DNA from: Ferdinandcohnia sp036965165
Lineage (GTDB): Bacteria > Bacillota > Bacilli > Bacillales > Bacillaceae_L
Assembly: GCF_036965165.1 (NCBI RefSeq)
Contig: NZ_JBALOX010000095.1
Span: 11,190 to 75,189, forward strand
Direction of reading: 5' to 3'
Length of the DNA: 64,000 bases
In this document: in pieces, positions 27,189 to 35,741 of the stretch
Position numbering within the stretch: the first letter of the stretch is position 1
Layout: each line of letters opens with the position of its first letter
Position numbers and translations under genes: made by a program
The notes under the pieces: generated by a model
Databases searched by the model: none
Told to the model about the DNA's origin: nothing
What the model saw: the letters and a program-made list of their open reading frames with translations, nothing else

Positions 27189-28142
27189 ATGAGATGGATT
27201 TTTCAGAAGAAATGGTCAGTTATCGGGATTGCGATTTTTTGTTCGCTTTTGTGGGGGAGCGCCTTTCCTGTTCTAAAGGTGAGTTATGAGGAACTACAAA
27301 TGTCGCCCGATGATATAATAGCTAAGATTGTATTTGCCGGGATCCGCTTTTTACTTGCGGGTTTGCTCGTCTTGGGATTTTTATTACTTATAAAGCCTCA
27401 AAGAATATTGGTTTCGAAAAGGAGTTTTCTTATTCTCCTTTTACTAGGTGTGATTCAAACAGCCCTGCAATACTTTTTCTTCTATAACGGATTGGCAAAA
27501 GTGTCAGGTATGCAGGGGGCCATTTTATCGACGGTTGGGACTTTTTTCACCGTTATCCTAGCACATTACTATTATAAAAATGATAGATTAACATGGAAGA
27601 AATCTATTGGGCTACTTGCTGGTTTTGCTGGAATTGTGGTAGCTAACTGGGGACAAGAGCTTCAGCTGAGTTTTCAGTGGGATGGAGAAGGATATATGAT
27701 TTTAGCGGGACTCACTGGTGCGATTGCAACAATTATGGCCAAGGAACTGACAACTGGAATTGATCCATTTGCCATTACGGGATGGCAGTTGAGTCTTGGT
27801 GGACTTGTCATGCTTATTATCGGTTTACCGATGATGCATACAGGATCAATCACCTTTACACCAGTTGGATGGGGACTATTAATATACTCCGCTGTACTAT
27901 CGGCTGTTGCGTTTGGTCTCTGGTATTCGTTGTTAAAATATAATCATGCAGGTGAAATTACCATTTATAAGTTTATTGTACCGGTTTCTGGAACGATACT
28001 GTCGGCAATTTTCATACCAGGTGAAAAATTGAATCTGTTTATTCTAGTGGCTATTGCCATGGTTGCGATCGGTATTATTGTTTTGAATTATCGTGGAAAA
28101 GGGAATAAAGCAAATAAGGCAGCCAAAAGAAATGCTGCATGA
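27189..28142 (+). CDS. EamA/DMT-superfamily transporter
   Basis: The start is ATG 27189 after TTAGGAG; a TTG 30 bases upstream is less likely. About 317 residues with ten membrane helices in two EamA repeats: CSLLWGSAFPVLKVSYE opens the first, GATGAIATIMAKEL-like sequence begins the second, and YKFIVPVSGTILSAIFIPGE is the conserved second-repeat motif. Proteins of this type export amino acids or metabolites; the substrate is not known. The C-terminus is basic (KGNKANKAAKR). It may be in one operon with the following DUF1456 and SEC-C genes. Confidence 0.88.
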   Translation: MRWIFQKKWSVIGIAIFCSLLWGSAFPVLKVSYEELQMSPDDIIAKIVFAGIRFLLAGLLVLGFLLLIKPQRILVSKRSFLILLLLGVIQTALQYFFFYNGLAKVSGMQGAILSTVGTFFTVILAHYYYKNDRLTWKKSIGLLAGFAGIVVANWGQELQLSFQWDGEGYMILAGLTGAIATIMAKELTTGIDPFAITGWQLSLGGLVMLIIGLPMMHTGSITFTPVGWGLLIYSAVLSAVAFGLWYSLLKYNHAGEITIYKFIVPVSGTILSAIFIPGEKLNLFILVAIAMVAIGIIVLNYRGKGNKANKAAKRNAA

Positions 28143-28183
28143 CCAGTAAAGGTACTACTATTTGAAAAAAGGGAGCTTAAATA

Positions 28184-28684
28184 ATGGATAATAACGATAT
28201 TTTAATTCGGTTGAGATATGCATTGGAAATAAAAAATAAAGAAGTGGCAGAGATATTTAAACTTGGTGGCGAGGAGGTAACAGTACCAGAGGTTGTAAAG
28301 ATTCTCACAAAGACATACGATGACGATGATTATGAGAATGAAGATCAAATAAAATGTACTCACAGTATGTTAGACTCATTTTTAAATGGGCTTATTATTT
28401 ACAAAAGAGGGAAACAAGAGCCGAAACCAGGACAGCCTAATTCACCAGAACCTACTCTAAAGACAAGTGGAAACGTGAATAATCTCCTTTTAAAGAAAGT
28501 CAAAATCGCATTGGCTTTAACGACTGAGGATATGCTAGATATTTTTGATCATGCAGGGCTAAGGGTAACAAAGGGAGAACTAGGTGCTTTATTACGAAAA
28601 GAAGGGCATAAGAACTATAAAGAATGCGGAGATAATTTCGCCCGAAACTTCTTAAAAGGGCTAGCTATCAAATACAGGGGATAA
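28184..28684 (+). CDS. DUF1456-family protein
   Basis: The 166-residue protein contains two copies of the DUF1456 module, NNDILIRLRYALEIKNKEVAEIF at the N-terminus and NLLLKKVKIALALTTEDMLDIF in the second half, each followed by a short helical LGALLRKEGHKNYKECGD-type segment. This matches E. coli YehS. The function is unknown. Ribosome site GGGAGC lies before ATG 28184. It follows the DMT transporter by 41 bases. Confidence 0.88.
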   Translation: MDNNDILIRLRYALEIKNKEVAEIFKLGGEEVTVPEVVKILTKTYDDDDYENEDQIKCTHSMLDSFLNGLIIYKRGKQEPKPGQPNSPEPTLKTSGNVNNLLLKKVKIALALTTEDMLDIFDHAGLRVTKGELGALLRKEGHKNYKECGDNFARNFLKGLAIKYRG

Positions 28685-28736
28685 TGCCAAAATAGATCCC
28701 GTTTATATTTTAATTAAAACAGAAAGAGGAATATGA

Positions 28737-30542
28737 ATGACAGTTGGAAGAAATGATCTTTGTCCTTGTGGGAGCGGGAAAAAGTATAAAAAATGTTGTA
28801 TGAAAAAGAACAACGTCTTGCAGTTACGAGAATTTAAAGTAGAGCAATTTTATCAACAAAAGCTTAGGCTAGTGAATCAACTCGGTGACTTTATCAATGA
28901 GAAAGTTTCAGGAAACCTTTATTACCGATTGAAATCAGAATTTAAAGATAGGGTAAAATTGAAGTCTGATAAGGACCTAGGAGGACTATTAAACTTTTGG
29001 CTCTATTTTTTCTACCGTTATGAAAATGGTATGCGTGGGATTGAATGGTTTTTAACAGAAAAAGGGCAGCGACTCTCAGAAGAAGAGCTAGTAATGGCTA
29101 AAAGATGGGCCGGGCTTAGACCGAAGCTTGTTCAAGCTATTGACAAAACGGATTCCCAGGTTGTTTTTCTAGATTTTTTTACAAAAGAAAAATATCTAGT
29201 ATCTGCCCATCATGAAAATATTCCATTCCTTACTCCTTGGTACAGTACGTTGGCTTTACTTGAACCACTTGAAGACCAATTTTATTTTAATGGTGTTAGA
29301 ACTATGGCAAGTCCAAATGGATTTCATAAAGCGACAACTTTAGTGCAAAAACTAATGAAGCAAACAGGATTGGATCACGAACAAGTATTTATTGAGTACT
29401 ATCCTGAATTACTTCAAGCGTTACGAGATGAAAGAGAAGAGGATTTAGGTGAAAAGGAATTCGTTCAATATAATTATAAATTTCTACTTAGTGATAAGGT
29501 TCTAGGGGAGAATTTCTTATATAACGAAGAATGTTTTACGATTGATACTTGGGAGGATTCTTATAAAAAGCTAGTTTGGTTGGATAATATCCAAATTTAT
29601 ACAGATAGTGAATTAGACGGGGAGATTCATATTGGGGAAGTTCTAGCCAGCATAGAACTTAAAAATAAATCCTTAACCTTAGTCTCCAGCAGCCTAAAAG
29701 TTGTTAACCAATTTTTAAGAAAATTGGTGAAGGCGAGAGGGGCCTTTCAGTTGGAAGATGATCAGGAAGAACGAATTACTTTACCGTTAAATGCTGATGT
29801 GACACAACTATCATTTTCTCTTGAAAAGGGTGTTTCAGAATATTTTACGATAATTGCACATAATAAATGGCATTTACAAATAGATGAGCCGATTCCAATG
29901 CTTGGTGATTTGTCTTTAAGGCAATTAGTTGAAAAAGGAAAGGAAGATTTAGCTGAAGTTTGGTTGAAACAATCGGAATATAATTTATACCTGCAACTTT
30001 ATCAACAATATGGAAAAGTAGAGGTCACGGCTGATTTTAATACGGTAAGAAGAGAATTAGGCTTGGAGCTTTCACCTTTTGTTACAGGTGGAAAGCAGCG
30101 TCAATCAAAACTTCTTCCGGTACTTCATAAGGACCAACGTAAAACGGTTATTTTGGAACAGGACATACTGATTTATGAAAACTTAGGTTTTACTCCGGAA
30201 ACGATTGATAACTTCTATACAAAAGACCTAATTGAATTTTATAAAGAAAAAACTATTGGGATGTCTGAAAGCACACAAAGGAAATACCAAAATAGTCTTT
30301 ACGATATAAGAGAAGTTTTGGAAAGAAGCTCAGTAACGAATTGGGATGAGTGTGATTTTTCCTTCTGGCAAGAGCTTGTTATAAATGGGATATATGAAAT
30401 AAATGATAGAGTAAGTAAAACAAAGCTAAAAGACATGGTTTCTACGGTAAAAGCATTAACAAAATGGTTGGAGAAAGAAAAGAAGTTTCAACATGCTCAA
30501 CAAATTGCTACGCTTGGAAGGGAAACTGAAATGATAAAGTAA
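28737..30542 (+). CDS. SEC-C metal-binding motif protein with a long unassigned body
   Basis: The protein starts with a SEC-C zinc motif, GRNDLCPCGSGKKYKKCC (residues 4-21), the same motif that ends SecA. The remaining 580 residues are hydrophilic with no clear known domain. The region after residue 480 (TPETIDNFYTKDLIEFYKEK, then QNSLYDIREVLERSSV) resembles a helical repeat of the kind found in the N-terminal SAM-like domain of tyrosine recombinases, though no catalytic residues follow. The motif may bind ribosomes or partner proteins; the function is unknown. Ends in a hairpin at 30627. Confidence 0.7.
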   Translation: MTVGRNDLCPCGSGKKYKKCCMKKNNVLQLREFKVEQFYQQKLRLVNQLGDFINEKVSGNLYYRLKSEFKDRVKLKSDKDLGGLLNFWLYFFYRYENGMRGIEWFLTEKGQRLSEEELVMAKRWAGLRPKLVQAIDKTDSQVVFLDFFTKEKYLVSAHHENIPFLTPWYSTLALLEPLEDQFYFNGVRTMASPNGFHKATTLVQKLMKQTGLDHEQVFIEYYPELLQALRDEREEDLGEKEFVQYNYKFLLSDKVLGENFLYNEECFTIDTWEDSYKKLVWLDNIQIYTDSELDGEIHIGEVLASIELKNKSLTLVSSSLKVVNQFLRKLVKARGAFQLEDDQEERITLPLNADVTQLSFSLEKGVSEYFTIIAHNKWHLQIDEPIPMLGDLSLRQLVEKGKEDLAEVWLKQSEYNLYLQLYQQYGKVEVTADFNTVRRELGLELSPFVTGGKQRQSKLLPVLHKDQRKTVILEQDILIYENLGFTPETIDNFYTKDLIEFYKEKTIGMSESTQRKYQNSLYDIREVLERSSVTNWDECDFSFWQELVINGIYEINDRVSKTKLKDMVSTVKALTKWLEKEKKFQHAQQIATLGRETEMIK

Positions 30543-30626
30543 ATTAGACCTTTGTGTAAAATTAAGGACTGCCTTCCATAGAAGATTGATGAACGATAAA
30601 GCTTGAAAATGAATGGAACTCACCAG

Positions 30627-30665
30627 CACCCCATGTGCTGTCAAATATACACGGCACATGGGGTG
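30627..30665 (+). terminator. Hairpin after the SEC-C gene
   Basis: Perfect 12-base stem CACCCCATGTGC/GCACATGGGGTG with a 15-base loop, but no T-run. It may stabilise the transcript or be an operator upstream of the AraC gene. Confidence 0.5.
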
Positions 30666-30727
30666 TGTATTTCCAAACTCATGATAAAAGAAGTCAACTA
30701 AGCCAATTAGGGTGAGGTGATGGGAAA

Positions 30728-31480
30728 GTGAACATGGAAGGCTCAAAATTTCAACTATCAAATGATTTAATGAAAAATAAAACAAAACACGAAACAATCG
30801 AATTTGGCCATAAATACAGGGAAGAATTGTTGCAATATATTCGAAAAGGGAACCAGAAATATATTGCTCAATATGTCAATGAATTTAATGAGTTACTAAG
30901 ACAAGATACTTTTGATATTATGAAAAGAATTCCAAGGAATCAATTACGTGCTTTTAAAAACATATTGTTATCACATAATACGCTGTACAGCTATTCAGCA
31001 GAAAAAGGTGGCCTGAGTTCATGGCAATCTCATTTTTTGTCTGAAAAATACGCAATTATGGTTGAGAACGCCAAGTCAATCTCGGAGCTAGAAGAGATTC
31101 ATAAAAGAATGTTAGAGGAGTACTCAGATCCCTCTATTCGGTTTGCAACACTTGAAAAAGCAACAATTGCAGAGAAAGTTGAGCATTTTATAAGAATGAA
31201 CTTTTCAGAGGATATATCTGTTGAGGAAATATCAAAAAAACTGCATGTACATCCTTCCCATTTGATGCGTTCATTCAAACAGGAAAAAGGAATGACAATC
31301 AGCCATTTTCGTAATTTGATAAGGATTGAGGAAGCAAAGGATCTTTTAGCCAATTCTAATCTTTCCTTAATCGAAATCACCTTTATTGTAGGTTTTAAAA
31401 ATCAACAGTACTTTTCTCGTGTTTTTAAAGAGGCAGAAGGCGTAACCCCCAAAGAGTATAAACGAAATAATAATAAGTGA
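30728..31480 (+). CDS. AraC-family transcriptional regulator
   Basis: The 250-residue protein has a C-terminal AraC DNA-binding domain: ISVEEISKKLHVHPSHLMRSFK (first HTH, near residue 165) and LSLIEITFIVGFKNQQYFSRVFK (second HTH), then EGVTPKEYK. The N-terminal 150 residues are helical, not a cupin, so the signal may be a small effector or a partner protein. Start GTG 30728 or ATG 30734, with GGTGAGGTGA upstream. It precedes the GPH transporter and creatininase genes and could regulate them. Confidence 0.87.
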   Translation: MNMEGSKFQLSNDLMKNKTKHETIEFGHKYREELLQYIRKGNQKYIAQYVNEFNELLRQDTFDIMKRIPRNQLRAFKNILLSHNTLYSYSAEKGGLSSWQSHFLSEKYAIMVENAKSISELEEIHKRMLEEYSDPSIRFATLEKATIAEKVEHFIRMNFSEDISVEEISKKLHVHPSHLMRSFKQEKGMTISHFRNLIRIEEAKDLLANSNLSLIEITFIVGFKNQQYFSRVFKEAEGVTPKEYKRNNNK

Positions 31481-31521
31481 AGCATTTAATCAAACAAAAA
31501 AAATTGATTAAATGCTTTTTT
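31480..31521 (+). terminator. Terminator of the AraC-family gene
   Basis: AAGCATTTAATCAA and TTGATTAAATGCTT form a 14-base perfect stem (31480-31493, 31504-31517) with a T tail. It begins on the last base of the gene. Confidence 0.8.
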
Positions 31522-31664
31522 CTTATCAAATGCAACTATAGAGAAAAGGATGCTAAATTTGTGCACTTAGCGATGACACTGGGGGAGAGATTGGTTTGAG
31601 TCTGTCGATGATGAATGGTATAAGGAACTATAATATATATAGGCTACAAATGTTAAATAAGTAA

Positions 31665-31708
31665 CCGATTCTCCATTTTTGGGGGAATCGGCTTTGCTTA
31701 TTTTTTTA
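31665..31708 (+). terminator. Second terminator upstream of the GPH transporter
   Basis: CCGATTCTCC pairs with GGGGGAATCGG around ATTTTT, with a run of seven T shortly after. Confidence 0.55.
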
Positions 31709-31832
31709 TTAATTCTATTATAACGCCGGTTTTTTCATAAAAATTCCTGCAATTTTACTATAAAAACATGCAATTGTAGTGCAAAAGACTTTTTGGTATT
31801 GGATGTATACTTACATTAAGTTTTAGTTGAAG

Positions 31833-31888
31833 CGTTTACAACTACAACTAAAACGGAAAATATTAATTTTTCAACTGAATTGTAAACG
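31833..31888 (+). promoter_or_regulatory. Paired CGTTTACAA/TTGTAAACG operator half-sites (cre-like)
   Basis: CGTTTACAA (31833-31841) and its inverse TTGTAAACG (31880-31888) lie 47 bases apart before the transporter start. The second fits TGTAAACGGTTAAA, one mismatch from the catabolite-responsive element consensus; the first matches less well. They may bind CcpA or a LacI-type repressor. Confidence 0.45.
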
Positions 31889-31910
31889 GTTAAAAAGGGG
31901 AGAGGCATTC

Positions 31911-33278
31911 ATGAAAAAATTTGGAGTAAGAGACCAAATTGGTTATGCACTTGGAGATATTGGAGGAAGTTTCGTTAACTTATATATAGGCGGGTTTTTC
32001 TTAATCTTTTGTACGTATGTATTAGGTGTAAGCCCATACTTCATGGGGAATATGTTTTTAATAGGTAAAGTCTTTGATGCTATTTGTAATGTGATTATGG
32101 GAACTCTTCCAGATCGTTGGAAATTAGGGAAATCTGGAAATAAGTTCTTGCCTTATATTAATATTTCGAAATGGATATTAGCAGCTGCTTGTTTATTAGC
32201 TTTTGCCGATGTATCTAGTTGGGGAACAACAGCCATTCATATTTGGGTAGTATTCGTTTATTTATTCTTCTGTGTTGCTTATACAGCTGATTCTATCCCT
32301 TATGGATCACTTGCATCCGTGATTACAAATGATCCTGTAGAACGCACAAAGTTGTCTCGTGCTCGTGCTATTGGCGGTATGGTCGTTGGTCTTGGATTCC
32401 TATCTTTCGTTCCAATGTTTATCTATGATAAATCTGGCACTGTAGTTCCAGCAGCGTTTTTCCAAATCTCTATAGTGTTTAGTATTTTATCGGTATTAGC
32501 TTATACAGGACTCGTAAGATTAACAACGGAGCGTATTCGTGATGAAAAGGGTGCAGGAAAAAACTCCGATTATCGTTTTAATGAAGCATTTAAAGCAGCG
32601 ATTAAAAATAGACCGTTAATCGGTATGATGGTTGCATCGATAGGCTCACTTCTTATCATAAATGGTGTAAACCAATTAGCTCCAATTGTCTTTGCAGAAC
32701 GTTATCATATGCCGGGTGCATTCGCTATTAATTCTTTCATTAACATTGGAATCACACTTGTGTTATTCACAATTGTTCCTAAATTGGTTGAAAAGTTTAA
32801 TAAAAGAAATTTAGTTATTGCGACTGCCATCTTCAGTCTAATTGCAACACTATTAATTACATTAGTTACAATTGAAAATGTATATGTGTTCATGGCTCTA
32901 TATAACCTTGCTTTAATCGGTTCATCTGTCTTCATTATGGTTGTTTGGGCACTTGTAACAGATTGTATTGACTACGCAGAACTGCAAACGGGGAAACATT
33001 ATGAAGGAACAATTTATGCCCTATATTCCTTTGCACGTAAAGTAGGGATGGGATTAGGTGCTGCGATTGGAAGTTACGCTTTAGGCTGGGTTGGTTTCGT
33101 TTCTGGAGCAAAATCTCAATCACCTGAAGTAGCACAAGGGGTATTAAAAATGTACACTGGTATGCCGATTGCAGCATTCATTCTCATTTTAATCGGTGTA
33201 GGTTTAATCTATAACCTAAATTCAAAGAAAACAAATGAAATGTATGCAACATTAAAGGAAAGAAGAGCTGCGAACTAA
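31911..33278 (+). CDS. GPH-family (glycoside-pentoside-hexuronide) sugar:cation symporter
   Basis: The start is ATG 31911 with GGGGAGAGG directly upstream; the frame opens earlier only through the promoter. About 455 residues with 12 helices. The GPH signature is present: RDQIGYALGDIGGSFVNLYI at the N-terminus, DAICNVIMGTLPDRWKLG after helix 2, and DCIDYAELQTGKHYEGTIYA in the C-terminal half, the usual place of the MelB-type cation and sugar site. It probably imports a glycoside or uronide. Followed by a creatininase-family gene after a terminator, and preceded by cre-like sites. Confidence 0.9.
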   Translation: MKKFGVRDQIGYALGDIGGSFVNLYIGGFFLIFCTYVLGVSPYFMGNMFLIGKVFDAICNVIMGTLPDRWKLGKSGNKFLPYINISKWILAAACLLAFADVSSWGTTAIHIWVVFVYLFFCVAYTADSIPYGSLASVITNDPVERTKLSRARAIGGMVVGLGFLSFVPMFIYDKSGTVVPAAFFQISIVFSILSVLAYTGLVRLTTERIRDEKGAGKNSDYRFNEAFKAAIKNRPLIGMMVASIGSLLIINGVNQLAPIVFAERYHMPGAFAINSFINIGITLVLFTIVPKLVEKFNKRNLVIATAIFSLIATLLITLVTIENVYVFMALYNLALIGSSVFIMVVWALVTDCIDYAELQTGKHYEGTIYALYSFARKVGMGLGAAIGSYALGWVGFVSGAKSQSPEVAQGVLKMYTGMPIAAFILILIGVGLIYNLNSKKTNEMYATLKERRAAN

Positions 33279-33288
33279 TAAAATTTCA

Positions 33289-33323
33289 CAAAGGACTTTC
33301 ACAAGAAAGTTCTTTGTTTTTTT
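33289..33323 (+). terminator. Terminator between the transporter and creatininase genes
   Basis: CAAAGGACTTTC and GAAAGTTCTTTG form a stem with an ACAA loop, followed by a run of seven T. It may attenuate rather than fully separate the two genes. Confidence 0.8.
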
Positions 33324-33348
33324 AAATATGAAATGGAGATGATAGATT

Positions 33349-34194
33349 ATGAGAACGCGATTTTTATCAAAATGTACAAATGGTGAAGTTGAAGAGTATT
33401 TAAAACAAAATGATTTAATTTTTGTGCCAGTCGGTGTTACGGAAACTCATGGAGCACTCCCTCTTGATGCAGAAACTGTTTTAGCTGAAGCTATTGCATT
33501 AAAAATGGCGGAAGCAACAAACGGACTTGTTCTTCACAATCTCCCATATTTCTTTGCTGGCGGGACAGCAATGGCTCGTGGAACGGTTAATATAAGTGTA
33601 AAAGATGGTATGAGCTATTTAAACAGCCTTGCAAAATCACTTTTAAAACAAGGCTTTAGAAGACAAGTGTATGTAACATGTCACGGTCCTGCTCACATAA
33701 CACTAAGCGGAATGGTTCGTGATTTCTTTGAAGAAACAAAGGTCCCAATTCTTTATATGGATATGGTGAAAGTATTTGAAGTTGTTGAAGATTTAAGTTA
33801 TTCATTTATGGAAAAGTTTAACGATATGAGTGTCGGTGCTTATAAAATCCTTGGAAGGCTAGAAGATGTACCATTGAATGTACCCGAATCAAGTTCGGTA
33901 ACCTATGATGTACAAAGCATGTTTGCTGGCATGGGTAAAAACCCAGGTAACCAACTCGGAAAATATGCCTTACAATCAGGGGCCATTGGTTCCTACTTTG
34001 ATAAAGCATCCGATCACTTAGTAACACCTCTTCTAACATCAGAAGAAGAACGTGAAAAAATTGCTCAGTCAGGAGTACTTGCACTTGAAGAACTTATTGA
34101 AAAATTAGATATGCCAACGGTGGTAGACCTTGTTCGAAAAACAGATGAGTATACTCAAAACGAAAGTCTTCAAAAATACGGTGAATGGTTATAA
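33349..34194 (+). CDS. Creatininase-family amidohydrolase
   Basis: The 281-residue protein has the creatininase N-terminal metal motif in the form PVGVTETHGALPLDAETV, with Glu and His ligands and Asp further on. The central loop FFAGGTAMARGTVNI and YVTCHGPAHITL replace the usual GTxxxHPGT and NGHGGN segments, so substrate handling may differ from true creatininases. Family members hydrolyse cyclic amides, including creatinine, and others act in the synthesis of mycofactocin or FAPy compounds. Together with the GPH symporter it may handle an imported amide-bearing sugar or other nitrogen compound. GGAGATG precedes the ATG. Confidence 0.8.
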   Translation: MRTRFLSKCTNGEVEEYLKQNDLIFVPVGVTETHGALPLDAETVLAEAIALKMAEATNGLVLHNLPYFFAGGTAMARGTVNISVKDGMSYLNSLAKSLLKQGFRRQVYVTCHGPAHITLSGMVRDFFEETKVPILYMDMVKVFEVVEDLSYSFMEKFNDMSVGAYKILGRLEDVPLNVPESSSVTYDVQSMFAGMGKNPGNQLGKYALQSGAIGSYFDKASDHLVTPLLTSEEEREKIAQSGVLALEELIEKLDMPTVVDLVRKTDEYTQNESLQKYGEWL

Positions 34195-34200
34195 TTTTGG

Positions 34201-34231
34201 AAAAAACGAGAATTTATTTTCTCGTTTTTTT
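34201..34231 (+). terminator. Terminator of the creatininase-family gene
   Basis: AAAAAACGAGAA and TTCTCGTTTTTT form a stem around TTTATT, followed by T. Confidence 0.8.
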
Positions 34232-34437
34232 AATGAAGAAATATAATTATGAAAAAACGTTTATTAAGGTCACTGTATTGAGTTACACAACGCTTGTAGC
34301 AACTGGGATGATAACCCAGAAATAGGTTGGACCTGTGACCGTGGAAATATCGAAAAAGGGAATTATTTTACAGATAGCTCCTTACGCTATTGAACACTAA
34401 TCATTTAGGTGAATATCCTGTATGGGAGGTGTTTTAT

Positions 34438-35145
34438 ATGAGAGACTCGATCAAGCGAATAGCTCAACAGTTCATCGTTTCCCACTTTCCTGAATCGGAT
34501 ATAGTCTGGGTAGGCGGAAGTGCTGTTACTGGAAATTTAACATCAGAATCGGATATTGACTTAGTAATAATTGATGAAACAGAAACACCAAGACTTGAAT
34601 GTTATCACTTTCTTGGGTGGAAAATAGAAGCATTTATTCATACAGCTTTTTCTCTAGAGTTTGAATTTCAAACAGCTAGATATAGAGGGATGCCTACCAT
34701 CATTAAGATGTGTGCCGAAGGTCTACTTATAGAAGATAAAAAGGGGCATGGAAAGGAAATCCAAAGAGAGGCAAAAATACTTTATGAACAGGGTCCGGAA
34801 CTTTGGGATGAGGACAAAATAAATGAAGCAAGGTATCAAATTACAGATTTTTTGTCAGACTTTAGAAGTTCGGACGACTTTGGAGAAAGTCTATTTATTT
34901 TAAATAAGTTAATAAATACGTTAACTGAACTGATTTTAAGGGCAGATGGCAATTGGGTTGGTGAAGGAAAGTGGGTCGTTCGAAGCTTTACATCATATGA
35001 TAAAGATTTGTGTGATAATCTAGTTGAATATACAAAAACATACATGAATACAAATGATAAAACTGAACTAATTTCATTCATTCAATCTACACTTGAGAAT
35101 TATGGTGGGGAATTGTTTGTTGGTTATAAAGGATTCTTTTTGTAG
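34438..35145 (+). CDS. Nucleotidyltransferase-domain protein (kanamycin/lincosamide-type fold)
   Basis: The start ATG 34438 follows GGGAGGTG; a further upstream ATG (34390) lies within the conserved leader. The 235-residue protein has the polymerase-beta type site GGSAVTGNLTSESDIDLVI (residues 27-45), with the G-S and D-x-D residues needed for two metals. The following helical part (ADGNWVGEGKWVVRSF) may be the substrate-binding lobe. It could be an antibiotic or small-molecule adenylyltransferase. A truncated duplicate of its 5' end, with its leader, lies at 23246. Confidence 0.82.
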   Translation: MRDSIKRIAQQFIVSHFPESDIVWVGGSAVTGNLTSESDIDLVIIDETETPRLECYHFLGWKIEAFIHTAFSLEFEFQTARYRGMPTIIKMCAEGLLIEDKKGHGKEIQREAKILYEQGPELWDEDKINEARYQITDFLSDFRSSDDFGESLFILNKLINTLTELILRADGNWVGEGKWVVRSFTSYDKDLCDNLVEYTKTYMNTNDKTELISFIQSTLENYGGELFVGYKGFFL

Positions 35146-35300
35146 ATGAAAAATTACTTATGTACGAAGTAATAGTAATGTAAATACCCATACTCATTGT
35201 AATTTTTGTTAGTTTTTTAGATTTCTCCATGTTTGTACCTGTCCCCGAGCGCCTCTGTGGCATAACCTACATTATCATTCAATAAAGGAGGAGTTTTTTT

Positions 35301-35426
35301 ATGCCATTCTTCGTAGGAGGTCCTCGTTTCGGTTTCCGTCGAGGTCGCTTTTTTGGTCCTCGCTTTGGTTTTCGTCGTGGTTTTGGTCCTGGTTTTGGTT
35401 TTCGCCGTGGCCCATTTTTCTTTTAA
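35301..35426 (+). CDS. Phe/Gly/Arg-rich small protein with repeated GPRFGFRRG units
   Basis: AAAGGAGGAG precedes ATG 35301, and the frame gives a 41-residue peptide. It is built of repeats: GPRFGFRRGRFF, GPRFGFRRGFGP, then GFGFRRGPFFF. It is far below usual gene-calling limits, but the ribosome site, the repeats and the position just before a germination operon argue that it is real. It is probably a spore coat- or matrix-type peptide. No close family is recognised. Confidence 0.75.
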   Translation: MPFFVGGPRFGFRRGRFFGPRFGFRRGFGPGFGFRRGPFFF

Positions 35427-35741
35427 TGGGTTGTCACTTTTCTTTTGATAATTGTTAGATGTTTTATTACTAATGGCGGTGTTTAAAATACTCTCTCCAT
35501 AAAAATTCCATAACTACTAAGCCAAGTGGAGTGTGTATCAAAGCTTGTTCTGAACTAAGGAAAAATAAGTATTCGGTCCAGTTGCAAAACTGGGCTTTTT
35601 GTATGCAAACTTTTAGGGGTTTTATTGATTTGCATGATAAAAATTCGTCATACTTCTAAGAATCTATAAATTGGAACAACAGCATAATCTTTACACAATG
35701 TGCAAAGAATACAATTAAAACGTACCAAGGAGAACCAATTC
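35427..35741. other. Leader of the second germination operon
   Basis: AT-rich, no gene. A hairpin CCAGTT/AACTGG with five T (35580-35602) could end the small protein's transcript. TTGATT and CATACTT are 17 bases apart (35625-35655), a loose resemblance to forespore sigma-G promoters. Confidence 0.4.

Noticed and set aside
34255..34437. T-box or other riboswitch before the nucleotidyltransferase gene
   Set aside because: No T-box GGTGGNACCGCG sequence and no convincing specifier or antiterminator.
35625..35655. Sigma-G promoter before the second germination operon
   Set aside because: Only a loose match to the consensus; reported within the leader entry, not as a promoter.
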